Of a DNA stretch of 33,038 bases, positions 25,172 through 33,038 are shown in pieces. The notes below the pieces were generated by a model that did not search any database, was not told the DNA's origin, and saw nothing but the letters and a program-made list of their open reading frames with translations. The DNA comes from Porphyromonas sp. Its GTDB lineage: Bacteria; Bacteroidota; Bacteroidia; Bacteroidales; Porphyromonadaceae. Location of the stretch: positions 1 to 33,038 of the forward strand of contig NZ_JAUMXC010000021.1 of assembly GCF_030529325.1 (NCBI RefSeq). The letters run 5' to 3'. The position numbers were made by a program, and so were the translations under genes. The first letter of the stretch is position 1, and each line of letters starts with the position of its first letter.

Positions 25172-26404
25172 ATGAAGAAAGCCAAACTAATGCTCATTGC
25201 GTGCGCGGTGTCGGGTATGTTGTTTGCCTGTACCAATAATCAGTCTCAGAACGGAGGTGATGAGCCAACCCCACCTATTGTAGATGATCAGAAAGCTGAG
25301 TTTGCACAACCCGACAATTCCATAGCCCCAAAGGGCGAATCAAGCGAACGCCTTGTGGTCTTCCTCAAGGACTATTCATTGGAGTCTTTGTTACCTCTTG
25401 GTGAGACTTATGCCACTGAGGCGCAACTCAAAGAAATGAAGAAAATTGCGGATAAAGCCATTGCGGATGCAAATGCCAAGACTGAAAAAGAAAAAGTGCT
25501 TGCGCTCATTAAGTGGATACGTTCGAACGTAAAGTACAGCCACGGAGAAGCGGGTCACGATACCATGGAGGACTATAATTCCGCTTATTCTACTTGTACG
25601 GACAAGGTCGCTATATGCCAAGGATTTGCGAATGCTCTCAAAGCTCTCTGCTATACTCAGGGGATCAGCTGTCCTGTCGTCAATGGGATCTTGGGAGTGG
25701 ACTTCGGACATGCTTGGAATTATGCTTATGCAGATAAGCGCTGGATCGTTGCCGACCCGACAAATGAAGGCGGTGTATACGAATTGACAGATAACAGTTA
25801 CTACTATAGCTTGAGACCTGAACGTATAGACTTCACTCTTTGGAAAGATGATATGTATGACTACTCTTTACAGATCGGTCAGCTAAGCGTTATAAACGTG
25901 AAGAAGTCTAATGGACCCAAGCTCAAAATACCTTATAGTGTCAATGGATTCAGGATTACCAACTTCAACCCCAACAGAATTCCCGAAGAGGTCAAAGAGG
26001 TCTACTTGGGTAGCAATATCTCTCACATCGGCATGGACGGGTTCCGCATGCTAAAAACTGTGGGGTCGCACTTGGAACGTGTTTATGTAGCTAAGGACAA
26101 TCCATATCTTGAGGAGTTTGGTGGTGCTGTTTACCAAAAACGTGAAGGTGGGGGGATCATATATGTGCCAAATCAGTTGAAGATCCTCAAGTTGAAGCCT
26201 GTCAAGGTAATAGGTAAAGAGACTGTCAAAGATCTTTATGGCATTGAAGAAATTCACTTTAGCGAGGGAACAGAAGAGATCCGGGCTTATGCAATAGAGA
26301 ATTGTCCGAACCTCAAGAGGGTCGTCTATCCAAAGTCTCTCAAGACGATTTCTCCTGATGCTTACATCAAGTGTCCTAAGTTTGAAATAGTGCAGATGAA
26401 GTAA
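25172..26404 (+). CDS. Transglutaminase-like lipoprotein with BspA-type leucine-rich repeats
   Basis: A 410-residue lipoprotein (signal ending MLFAC, lipidated Cys20) with a short Gln/Asn/Pro-rich linker. Residues about 85-215 form a transglutaminase-like domain with an intact triad: Cys149 in KVAICQGFA, His180 in FGHAWNY and Asp195 in VADPTNEG. Residues about 245-410 carry BspA-type (LRR_5) repeats, e.g. VKEVYLGSNISHIGMDGF, IEEIHFSEGTEEIRAYAI and LKRVVYPKSLKTISPDAY. Prokaryotic members of this fold often act as cysteine proteases or amidases; activity here is not known. The LRR part suggests binding to protein or host surface, an inference. The frame opens at 25,142, but the ATG at 25,172 gives the proper lipoprotein signal. 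It stands alone between folA and the TonB receptor genes. Confidence 0.88.
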   Translation: MKKAKLMLIACAVSGMLFACTNNQSQNGGDEPTPPIVDDQKAEFAQPDNSIAPKGESSERLVVFLKDYSLESLLPLGETYATEAQLKEMKKIADKAIADANAKTEKEKVLALIKWIRSNVKYSHGEAGHDTMEDYNSAYSTCTDKVAICQGFANALKALCYTQGISCPVVNGILGVDFGHAWNYAYADKRWIVADPTNEGGVYELTDNSYYYSLRPERIDFTLWKDDMYDYSLQIGQLSVINVKKSNGPKLKIPYSVNGFRITNFNPNRIPEEVKEVYLGSNISHIGMDGFRMLKTVGSHLERVYVAKDNPYLEEFGGAVYQKREGGGIIYVPNQLKILKLKPVKVIGKETVKDLYGIEEIHFSEGTEEIRAYAIENCPNLKRVVYPKSLKTISPDAYIKCPKFEIVQMK

Positions 26405-26593
26405 TTTCTGTTTTGATTATTTGATAGTATAAGTCGCTATTTATGGGATTTGTTTGCAGGATAACTTTTTTTTGTAATTTTAGTCGTGAAGTTAGAGTTA
26501 AGGGTAGAAATTTGCCCATAGGATTTAGTCCTTACTTAGCTCGTTACGGGTGTCTTATTTTATTATTATTGAATCTAATAAACTATGAGTTTT

Positions 26594-27406
26594 ATGAAGC
26601 GTTTCTTTCTGTCAGTTCTCGTTTTAACTTTAGCCTTCTTAGTGAGTGGTTGTAAAAAGAAAGAGGTGCCAATGACCGGAGGTTTTCGGTTGTTGTTTTT
26701 CCCCCGCACATGTGAAGAAATAATGGCCGGTTCTTCTAAAATAGCTACGGTGACTGAAAAGAGTGGAGATCACTCCCATACTTATAAGTCCGTTGTTGTT
26801 GCCGGGGATGATCCGGTTGAGAGCGAGGACTATATTCTCTGGGTAGTGACAGGTCCTGATAATCTGAGAACTATCAGACAAGAACATCCGAACCTGGAGG
26901 GCAAGGTATATCATCGAGCGTATCATCAAATGCCCTACAATAAGAGGGTCGAATCTCTACCTCGATTGGAGATGCAGCTTGATAACGATTATCGGGGCTC
27001 TTTAGAATCACTCCGCGGGGATCAAATGGAGGAATTGGTCATGTTTAATCTGACACCGTGGGAGTATCGAGTGACAGGTGTGAAAGACTTTAAGATTGTG
27101 GCTCTATCAACACTTTTCGGACAGCCGAAGGAAACATCCCTCAACAGATTTTTTTCAATCTATCAATTTGAGCCCCAACAAGTCATATCCTACCAGACAA
27201 AGGAACTGATCTGGGGGTATGCAAGTGAAAGTAAATTAGAGAGTATTGATCAATGGCTTTCTCTGAAACCCATGGCTCCTCCACTTATTCGATTCCGTCT
27301 CAACAGTAAACCGCAAGAAATACCTGAAAAAGTCAGCTTTGTAACTATCTTGGAGACTACGGATGGAAAAATCTTGAAGGATACGACTCAGGTCTCTCTG
27401 AAATAA
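26594..27406 (+). CDS. Lipoprotein of unknown function upstream of the DUF4249/TonB receptor pair
   Basis: A 270-residue protein with a lipoprotein signal (MKRFFLS... LVSGC, lipidated Cys20) followed by Lys-Lys-Lys-Glu. There is no recognised domain; the mature part looks beta-rich, with no membrane segment. An in-frame ATG nine bases earlier (26,585) is possible. I chose 26,594 because the next gene begins with the same seven residues. The 42-base gap to that gene suggests one transcript. The positive residues after Cys, unlike the acidic ones in the next protein, may mean it faces the periplasm; that is inference. Confidence 0.82.
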   Translation: MKRFFLSVLVLTLAFLVSGCKKKEVPMTGGFRLLFFPRTCEEIMAGSSKIATVTEKSGDHSHTYKSVVVAGDDPVESEDYILWVVTGPDNLRTIRQEHPNLEGKVYHRAYHQMPYNKRVESLPRLEMQLDNDYRGSLESLRGDQMEELVMFNLTPWEYRVTGVKDFKIVALSTLFGQPKETSLNRFFSIYQFEPQQVISYQTKELIWGYASESKLESIDQWLSLKPMAPPLIRFRLNSKPQEIPEKVSFVTILETTDGKILKDTTQVSLK

Positions 27407-27448
27407 CGAATAAGAGTGCGTACATCACTCCAAACCTCAAAGAGTCGT

Positions 27449-28390
27449 ATGAAACGTTTTTTTCTGTCTTGTTTGTTGACGGCTGTGGGATGTCTTTGTG
27501 CTTCATGTGTTGAAGATCTTCCTGTCGAACCTGATTCCGGATCTCCCAAGGTGGTCTTGTCTTGTGTCTTGACAAATGCTTCTACTCAAAGGCTTTCTTT
27601 GTCCTGGAATCGTGGGATAAATAAAGGGAGGGTTTTTGAAGAAGTGAAAGAGGCCAAGCTTTCACTTTATGAAGAAGGGCGCCTTGTGGGGATGTTTGAA
27701 AAGTTCGGCTATGGGGAGTGGCGTTTGGACTATATGCCTCAGAGTGGAAAGGTCTATATGATAGAGGCCGAAGTGCCGGGTCATGGTCGCCTTTCTGCCA
27801 CAACCACTATGCCCGCCAAGGGCAATATTGCTTATTTGATGAGCAGAGGAGATAGAAAAACACGGGTCTTCAAGAGCTCCGATGTCACAAGTCCTTATTG
27901 GTTTTTTGCGATGAGTTCAAGTCTGGAGGATCCTGTTTATGCAACGCAAAACCCAAAGGTTGAAAAAGATCCGGCACCTCGACTTTATCAAGAGTTACTT
28001 ACGGATCATAAGTCGGCAGATCGCTTTACTTATCAGCCACTATCACCCGAACTATTTCCTACAGAGCCTGATCTTCTTCAATATAAATACTATGTGCGTG
28101 TCCCTTATGACCCTGCTGAAGTAGAGAAGGAGAGCCTGGTTTTTGGAGTGAATCACTATCCAAGGACAGCAGCGACATTTGTTGTTTTTAGATATTGCTC
28201 GGTGGAGTATGATCTCTATTTGAAGTCTGTGATCGAAAAGAAAACCTTCTATGAGGTTGAGGATGATCCTACGGCATGGTTTGATCAAAGTGTTATCTAC
28301 AGCAATATAGAGAATGGGTTAGGTCTCTTTGGCGCATATCATCAAGAGTCATTTTATTTTCATAATCGTGTAACAGCTCGTCCGGAGTGA
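27449..28390 (+). CDS. DUF4249 family lipoprotein
   Basis: A 313-residue lipoprotein whose signal ends CLCASC (Cys20), with acidic residues soon after (VEDLPVEPD). Similar acidic signals mark surface-exposed lipoproteins in some Bacteroidetes. The mature N terminus has the DUF4249 layout: KVVLSCVLTNAS, then FEEVKEAKLSLYEEGRL and YMIEAEVPGHGRLSATTTMPA, a beta-sandwich-like start. DUF4249 genes are regularly adjacent to TonB-dependent receptors; the function is unknown, but a SusD-like partner role on the cell surface is plausible. The frame opens at a GTG (27,416); the ATG at 27,449 starts the signal peptide. The stop overlaps a possible GTG start of the receptor gene. Confidence 0.87.
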   Translation: MKRFFLSCLLTAVGCLCASCVEDLPVEPDSGSPKVVLSCVLTNASTQRLSLSWNRGINKGRVFEEVKEAKLSLYEEGRLVGMFEKFGYGEWRLDYMPQSGKVYMIEAEVPGHGRLSATTTMPAKGNIAYLMSRGDRKTRVFKSSDVTSPYWFFAMSSSLEDPVYATQNPKVEKDPAPRLYQELLTDHKSADRFTYQPLSPELFPTEPDLLQYKYYVRVPYDPAEVEKESLVFGVNHYPRTAATFVVFRYCSVEYDLYLKSVIEKKTFYEVEDDPTAWFDQSVIYSNIENGLGLFGAYHQESFYFHNRVTARPE

Positions 28391-28398
28391 ACATCTCT

Positions 28399-30738
28399 AT
28401 GAAGTGTTTCTATACCTTGCTATTGGTGCTGATACAGTGCTTTTTAATCTCATCAAAAGCCCAGCAGTTTTCGGCTACTATCAAAGACTTCAAGACAAAT
28501 ACAGCTATATCTGATGTAAATGTCATATATGATGGGAGGCTGATGGCAACGACGGATCATAAGGGAAGATTTGTGCTGAGTCTTGATAAAGATCAGGTAA
28601 GCATCCGATTGCTACTCAAAACTTTTGCATATACTCAGAGAGAAGTGACCCTCCACGCCGGTATCGATACCATCATATACCTCTCCCCATTAGCCTATGA
28701 TTTGAGCGAACTAACGGTGATGGCTTATAGGGGTAAGCGAGGAAACAATTCGTTTACCTATAAACCCATAGATGCAAAGAAAGTCATCAGTCTGGTAGGA
28801 GAGACAGATGTGATGCGCTATATGCAGATACTACCCGGTGTGTCTCAGGGACTCGAGGGTAGCTTAGGCTTTTTTGTTCGTGGCGCAAATAATGGCAATA
28901 ATCGAGTGGAACTTGATGGAGTCCCTGTCATCGGGCCTACACATCTTATGGGATTATTCTCGACCTTTCACCCTGATATCGTTGAGAAGTCAACTTTTCA
29001 GATGGGAGGTATAGCGGCATCTTCGGGAGACTTACTGTCTTCTTTGCTTCAGATAGAGAGTTTGACTCCGTGCAAGAGAGAGTATCACGGATCGATCTCC
29101 GTATCTCCGTTTATGTTGGGAGGCTCGATCGAGGGATATTTGCCGAAAAATAAGGTCTCGTATCAGATAGCTGCCCGTACCTCTCTCCTTAGGATGGAAT
29201 ATCAGTTGCTTAGAAAGCCCCTGGAATTGAGTGGAGACTTTGATCCTCAGATTCAGGATTTGTATACTAAAATGCACTGGCAGATCACGACGAAGCATGC
29301 TTTGGAAGCTATGGTATACGGTAGTAGAGATTATTTCTCATATGCCCCTGAAATGGAAAACGGTGATGAAGAAGTCGGCTTTAACTTTGGTTGGGGAAAT
29401 AAGTTGGGGCGGTTAGCGTGGGTGTGGAAAATCGATAAACATTTAAGCACTCAGGCTTCCGTACATTATGTGGGCTTTGATACTCAGCAGAATTATCAGT
29501 CTTCTCGGGATGTTGATGCAACTTCTAAGAAAAAATACAGGATGTCTCTTGGAACAGAGAAACGAGAGATCTCTCTGCAATATCAACTCTCCTATTCTAA
29601 AGGACGATGGTCTTCCAATGCCGGAGTAGATTATAGTAAACAAGAATTTCGCCCCATAACACATAGGGTGACGTACTCAAAGGTTGCCAGAGATAAAGAG
29701 GCTGAGAAAATCCAAAAGTACAGTGCCGATGCCTTGAGTCTGTTTGCTGAGTCTCAGTATGTCCGGGAGGATAAGTACAAACTTCGAGGAGGGTTGCGTT
29801 ATAACTTTTTTAAGCATGGAGGATGGGCTTCTCATGGGGTAGAGGCTCGATTGTATTCGTCTGTTTTTTTTACCCCCAATGTCGGCATAGAGGGAACTTA
29901 TGATCACCTCATACAGAACCATCACACTTTGGAGGGTTTACCCATTGGCTGGGCTCTGAACTTATTGGTGCCGGTCACAAGGCAATTCAAACCTGAGACT
30001 TCTGACCAAATTTACTTGGGTGGCTTTGCCGGCGATATGGGATTTTATCTCACGATAGGGATGTACTACAAGAGACTGAGAAACTTGGTATCATATAAAA
30101 GTCTCTTGAACCACTTCTTGCCACAGAATGCCTCATGGGAGGAAGATGTCACACAGGGTCGGGGAACGTCTTATGGTTTGGAGGTCTGGCTTGAGAGACG
30201 AAATAGTCGGTTGACAGGGTCTTTGGCTTACACATTGTCCAAGACCATACGTCAGTTTTCAGAGATAAATAAGGGAGAAGTTTTCCCTTTTCAGTTTGAT
30301 CGGAGGCATAATCTTAACGTTCAACTGCAATATATTACGGCAAGAAAGGCTAAGCATGAGCAGAGTTTTATCTTTGCCCTTTATGCAACATCCGGGAATA
30401 AGATAACTGTGCCGCTGTCTATTTATAAGAGCGAAGAACTGCCCTTTTGGGACACTCATATGACAGGCACTTATGTCCCTCCCAAAGAAGCCTATCATGC
30501 TACCGTGCGTACAGAAATGTCCGGTATGAACTCCTATACTTTGCCCTATTATTTCAGGGTGGATGTGGGATACAACTTTCTTTTTAAGGGGGAGACAGTT
30601 AACAATGAGTTATCTCTGAATATATTCAATGTTTTAAATCGGAAGAATCCTTTTTTGATTTTTAATGAAAGCAGTGGCTGGAAACAGGTGAGCCTTCTTC
30701 CCATTGTCCCCTCTGTCTCTTGGAGATTGTCGTTTTAA
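28399..30738 (+). CDS. TonB-dependent outer-membrane receptor
   Basis: A 779-residue outer-membrane protein: signal peptide (about 1-23, cleavage near SSKA-QQ), a carboxypeptidase regulatory-like domain (about 24-100), a plug domain (about 105-215, with MRYMQILPGVSQGLEGSLG, FFVRGANNGNNRVELDGVPV and MGGIAASSGDLLSSLLQIES) and a beta barrel ending in Trp-Arg-Leu-Ser-Phe. The final Phe is the usual assembly signal for the Bam machinery. At under 800 residues it is shorter than SusC proteins, and no SusD gene is near. Substrate is unknown. A GTG at 28,387 overlaps the upstream stop; the ATG at 28,399 is preferred. Its AT-rich codon use resembles the two preceding genes. Confidence 0.92.
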   Translation: MKCFYTLLLVLIQCFLISSKAQQFSATIKDFKTNTAISDVNVIYDGRLMATTDHKGRFVLSLDKDQVSIRLLLKTFAYTQREVTLHAGIDTIIYLSPLAYDLSELTVMAYRGKRGNNSFTYKPIDAKKVISLVGETDVMRYMQILPGVSQGLEGSLGFFVRGANNGNNRVELDGVPVIGPTHLMGLFSTFHPDIVEKSTFQMGGIAASSGDLLSSLLQIESLTPCKREYHGSISVSPFMLGGSIEGYLPKNKVSYQIAARTSLLRMEYQLLRKPLELSGDFDPQIQDLYTKMHWQITTKHALEAMVYGSRDYFSYAPEMENGDEEVGFNFGWGNKLGRLAWVWKIDKHLSTQASVHYVGFDTQQNYQSSRDVDATSKKKYRMSLGTEKREISLQYQLSYSKGRWSSNAGVDYSKQEFRPITHRVTYSKVARDKEAEKIQKYSADALSLFAESQYVREDKYKLRGGLRYNFFKHGGWASHGVEARLYSSVFFTPNVGIEGTYDHLIQNHHTLEGLPIGWALNLLVPVTRQFKPETSDQIYLGGFAGDMGFYLTIGMYYKRLRNLVSYKSLLNHFLPQNASWEEDVTQGRGTSYGLEVWLERRNSRLTGSLAYTLSKTIRQFSEINKGEVFPFQFDRRHNLNVQLQYITARKAKHEQSFIFALYATSGNKITVPLSIYKSEELPFWDTHMTGTYVPPKEAYHATVRTEMSGMNSYTLPYYFRVDVGYNFLFKGETVNNELSLNIFNVLNRKNPFLIFNESSGWKQVSLLPIVPSVSWRLSF

Positions 30739-30883
30739 GTGTAACGCAACACATGCCATATAAATCTCTTTGCGAGAGGGCGGAGTCGTTCCTTTTCTTT
30801 TCTCTTGGTCTGTTTGCATTTGTGGTTTCTTGATGACTCCACGAGAGAACTTACTTGTCTGCCTTTTTATTTATTGTAACCTA

Positions 30884-30914
30884 TTGTGTGTCATGATAAA
30901 ATAATGTAACTTTG
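30884..30914 (+). promoter_or_regulatory. Promoter of rpsA
   Basis: TTG at 30,884-30,886, then 20 bases, then TAACTTTG at 30,907-30,914: a strong Bacteroidetes promoter. It implies a 5' leader of about 55 bases that is AT-rich and lacks a Shine-Dalgarno sequence. Confidence 0.82.
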
Positions 30915-30975
30915 CAGGGCATTTTGATAAACATAATGTCTAACTCAACAAATTATTTTATTTATTAACTAACTA

Positions 30976-32778
30976 ATGAAGAATTACTACGAAGAAGTGA
31001 AGCCTCTCGAAGGCTTCGATTGGGACAACTTTGAAAGTGCGTCTCTCAGCACTCCGGAAGAAAAAGTTGCTACCGAAAAGGCTTATGAAGCAACATTCGG
31101 TGCCGTTAAGGACAAAGAAATCGTAACAGGTAAGGTCGTTTCGATCTCTAAGAGAGAAGTTGTCATCAACGTAGGTTTTAAGTCTGAAGGTGTTGTCTCT
31201 GTATCGGAGTTCCGCTACAACCCGGACCTTAAGGTGGGTGACGAAGTAGAGGTATTCGTGGAGAACCAAGAAGACCGCAACGGACAGCTCGTACTGTCTC
31301 ACAAGAAAGCATGTGCTGCACGCTCTTGGGAACGTGTCAACAAGGCTCTCGAAAACGACGAAATCGTTAAGGGTTACATCATGTCTCGCACTCGTGGCGG
31401 TATGATCGTAGAGATCTTCGGTATCGAGTCGTTCTTGCCAGGATCACAGATAGACGTGAAGCCTATCCGTGACTTCGACGTATTCGTCGGAAAGACTATG
31501 GAGTTCAAGATTGTGAAGGTGAACCAAGAGTTCCGCAACGTGGTTGTGTCACACAAGGCCCTCATCGAGGAAGAACTCGAACAACAAAAGAAAGAAATCA
31601 TCTCCAAGCTCGAAAAAGGCCAAGTCCTCGAAGGTGTTGTCAAGAACATCACTTCTTATGGTGCGTTCATCGATCTTGGTGGAGTGGATGGTCTTATCCA
31701 CATCACAGACCTCTCTTGGGGACGTGTCAACAACCCTGAAGAAGTCGTTAAGCTTGACGAAAAGATCAACGTCGTTATCCTTGACTTCGATGATGAAAAG
31801 AAGCGTATCGCTCTTGGTCTCAAGCAACTCACCCCGCATCCATGGGATAGTATCGATCCAAACCTTAAGGTCGGTGACAAGGTTAAGGGCCGCGTAGTCG
31901 TAATGGCTGATTACGGTGCATTCGTAGAAGTTACTCCAGGAGTCGAAGGGCTTATCCACGTATCTGAAATGTCTTGGACACAGCACCTCCGTAGCGCACA
32001 AGACTTCCTTAAGGTGGGTGACGAAGTAGAAGCTCAGGTTCTTACACTTGATCGCGAAGAGCGCAAGATGTCTCTTGGTCTCAAGCAGCTTACTCCAGAT
32101 CCCTGGGAAGATATCGAAGTAAGATTCCCTGTAGGTTCACAGCACTCTGCAAAGGTTCGTAACTTCACTAACTTCGGTGTCTTCGTAGAGTTTGAAGATG
32201 GTGTAGATGGTCTCATCCACATCTCCGATCTCTCTTGGACAAAGAAGATCAAGCACCCAAGCGAATTTACACAGGTAGGTGCTCCTATCGAAGTTGTTGT
32301 CCTGGAAATAGACAAGGAAAACCGTCGCCTCAGCCTCGGTCACAAGCAACTCGAAGAAAACCCATGGGATGTATTTGAAACAATCTTCACTGTAGGTTCG
32401 GTACACGAAGGTACTATCATCGAAATGATGGAAAAGGGTGCTGTAGTGTCTCTCCCATACGGTGTAGAAGGCTTCGCTACTCCTAAGCACCTCGTAAAGG
32501 AAGACGGCACACAGGCTCAACTTGAAGAAAAGATTCAATTCAAGGTGATCGAATTTAACAAGGACGCTAAGCGTATCATCCTTTCACACAGCCGTATCTT
32601 TGAAGATGAGCAAAAGGCTAAGCGTCAAGAGGCTACAAACGAACAACGCCGTCAACGTCGTGCTGATGCTGCTAATACTGCTGCATTCACAGCTTCATCT
32701 GCAGAGAAGTCTACCCTTGGTGACCTTGAAGAGCTTGTAGCTCTAAAGGAAAAGCTCATGGGTGATTCTGCTGAGTAA
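30976..32778 (+). CDS. rpsA: 30S ribosomal protein S1
   Basis: A 600-residue S1 with six RNA-binding S1 domains at about 48-111, 127-194, 214-283, 299-370, 386-457 and 473-540. The third to fifth are most regular (e.g. SYGAFIDLGGVDGLIHITDLSW, NFGVFVEFEDGVDGLIHISDLSW). The C-terminal 60 residues are charged and low-complexity. S1 binds mRNA at the 30S platform and promotes initiation, which matters in Bacteroidetes where Shine-Dalgarno sites are rarely used. It is longer than E. coli S1 (557), mainly at the ends. It has its own promoter and terminator, and codon choice is markedly more biased than in the TonB region, as expected for a highly expressed gene. Confidence 0.97.
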   Translation: MKNYYEEVKPLEGFDWDNFESASLSTPEEKVATEKAYEATFGAVKDKEIVTGKVVSISKREVVINVGFKSEGVVSVSEFRYNPDLKVGDEVEVFVENQEDRNGQLVLSHKKACAARSWERVNKALENDEIVKGYIMSRTRGGMIVEIFGIESFLPGSQIDVKPIRDFDVFVGKTMEFKIVKVNQEFRNVVVSHKALIEEELEQQKKEIISKLEKGQVLEGVVKNITSYGAFIDLGGVDGLIHITDLSWGRVNNPEEVVKLDEKINVVILDFDDEKKRIALGLKQLTPHPWDSIDPNLKVGDKVKGRVVVMADYGAFVEVTPGVEGLIHVSEMSWTQHLRSAQDFLKVGDEVEAQVLTLDREERKMSLGLKQLTPDPWEDIEVRFPVGSQHSAKVRNFTNFGVFVEFEDGVDGLIHISDLSWTKKIKHPSEFTQVGAPIEVVVLEIDKENRRLSLGHKQLEENPWDVFETIFTVGSVHEGTIIEMMEKGAVVSLPYGVEGFATPKHLVKEDGTQAQLEEKIQFKVIEFNKDAKRIILSHSRIFEDEQKAKRQEATNEQRRQRRADAANTAAFTASSAEKSTLGDLEELVALKEKLMGDSAE

Positions 32779-32819
32779 ATAGATAAGAGGTGACCATTTA
32801 GGGTCAGACTCTAAAAATC

Positions 32820-32856
32820 ATAGCCCCACGATTGAGACAATCGAGGGGCTATTTTT
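32820..32856 (+). terminator. Rho-independent terminator of rpsA
   Basis: A 13-bp stem with one internal mismatch (32,821-32,833 and 32,839-32,851) and a 5-base loop, then TTTTTGTTT. It lies 42 bases after the rpsA stop. Confidence 0.92.
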
Positions 32857-32935
32857 GTTTCATGGTTTCATTGCCAGGGCTTTGAGTGAGCGTGGTTCGA
32901 CTTAGGGACGTAGGTCTTTTTCAAGAATCATATAC

Positions 32936-32955
32936 TGTCCTAAAAAGTGTGTAAG
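32936..32955 (+). repeat. 20-mer related to the IS-like end at 32,991
   Basis: TGTCCTAAAAAGTGTGTAAG matches 32,991-33,010 at 19 of 20 positions, in the same orientation, 55 bp upstream. Sequence beyond the 20-mer differs. It may be a leftover end of another copy. Confidence 0.6.
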
Positions 32956-32990
32956 CCCTGTGAGTCCTTAACTTTGAGGTAAAAGGGTAG

Positions 32991-33038
32991 TGTCCGAAAA
33001 AGTGTGTAAGGTTAGTTCTCCCTTTTTCCCCTGGGGCA
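32991..33038 (+). mobile_element. Possible left end of an insertion sequence running off the window
   Basis: TGTCCGAAAAAGTGTGTAAG resembles, from memory, terminal repeats of IS256-type elements in Bacteroidetes. No transposase is visible because the window ends 28 bases later. A TAACTTTG box at 32,969-32,976 could be a promoter reading towards it. The assignment is tentative. Confidence 0.4.

Overview
The window reads as chromosomal DNA of a Bacteroidetes bacterium, most likely a Porphyromonas. Several genes are preceded by the phylum's promoter pattern (TTTG or TTG, then 19 to 22 bases, then TAnnTTTG) rather than by Shine-Dalgarno sites. A DUF4249 lipoprotein sits next to a TonB-dependent receptor, and a butyryl-CoA dehydrogenase/EtfBA operon is present. 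Genus is an inference from gene content; species cannot be fixed by eye.

Layout. 1-1,840: panB and a TRIC/UPF0126 channel gene on the plus strand, closed by a convergent hairpin. 1,867-6,304 (minus): lutA-lutB-lutC followed by a lactate permease, a complete lactate import and oxidation set. 6,686-9,646 (minus): bcd-etfB-etfA with a strong terminator. 10,164-12,819 (plus): an ABC-F ATPase and a GNAT acetyltransferase with promoter and terminator. 13,119-17,243 (minus): mtaB, a lipid A-type acyltransferase, a family 2 glycosyltransferase and a lipoprotein, tightly packed. 17,457-19,397 (minus): groES-groEL with terminator, candidate promoter and an upstream inverted repeat.

19,640-21,240 is an AT-richer stretch carrying an AbiH-family phage-defence gene. 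This gene is split by a 238-bp non-coding element with 20-bp terminal inverted repeats and an exact 8-bp target duplication, i.e. a MITE. Removing the element and one duplication copy restores a 428-codon reading frame. This is the clearest unusual event in the window.

21,464-22,417 (minus) is an endonuclease/exonuclease/phosphatase protein. 22,579-24,945 (plus) is thiL-thyA-folA. 25,172-30,738 (plus) is a surface/envelope region: a transglutaminase-like lipoprotein with BspA-type leucine-rich repeats, an unknown lipoprotein, a DUF4249 lipoprotein and a TonB-dependent receptor. 30,976-32,778 is rpsA with promoter and terminator. The last 100 bases carry two copies of a 20-mer that looks like an insertion-sequence end running off the window.

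A second unusual theme is a dispersed intergenic repeat. A 12-base core (AAGTTAGACAAC) recurs at exact 22-bp spacing in clusters at 1-38, 12,881-12,940 and 21,315-21,375. Cores occur in both orientations in the latter two clusters, and each cluster ends in a run of six T. Two of the three clusters lie between convergent genes. No tRNA, rRNA or CRISPR array was seen.
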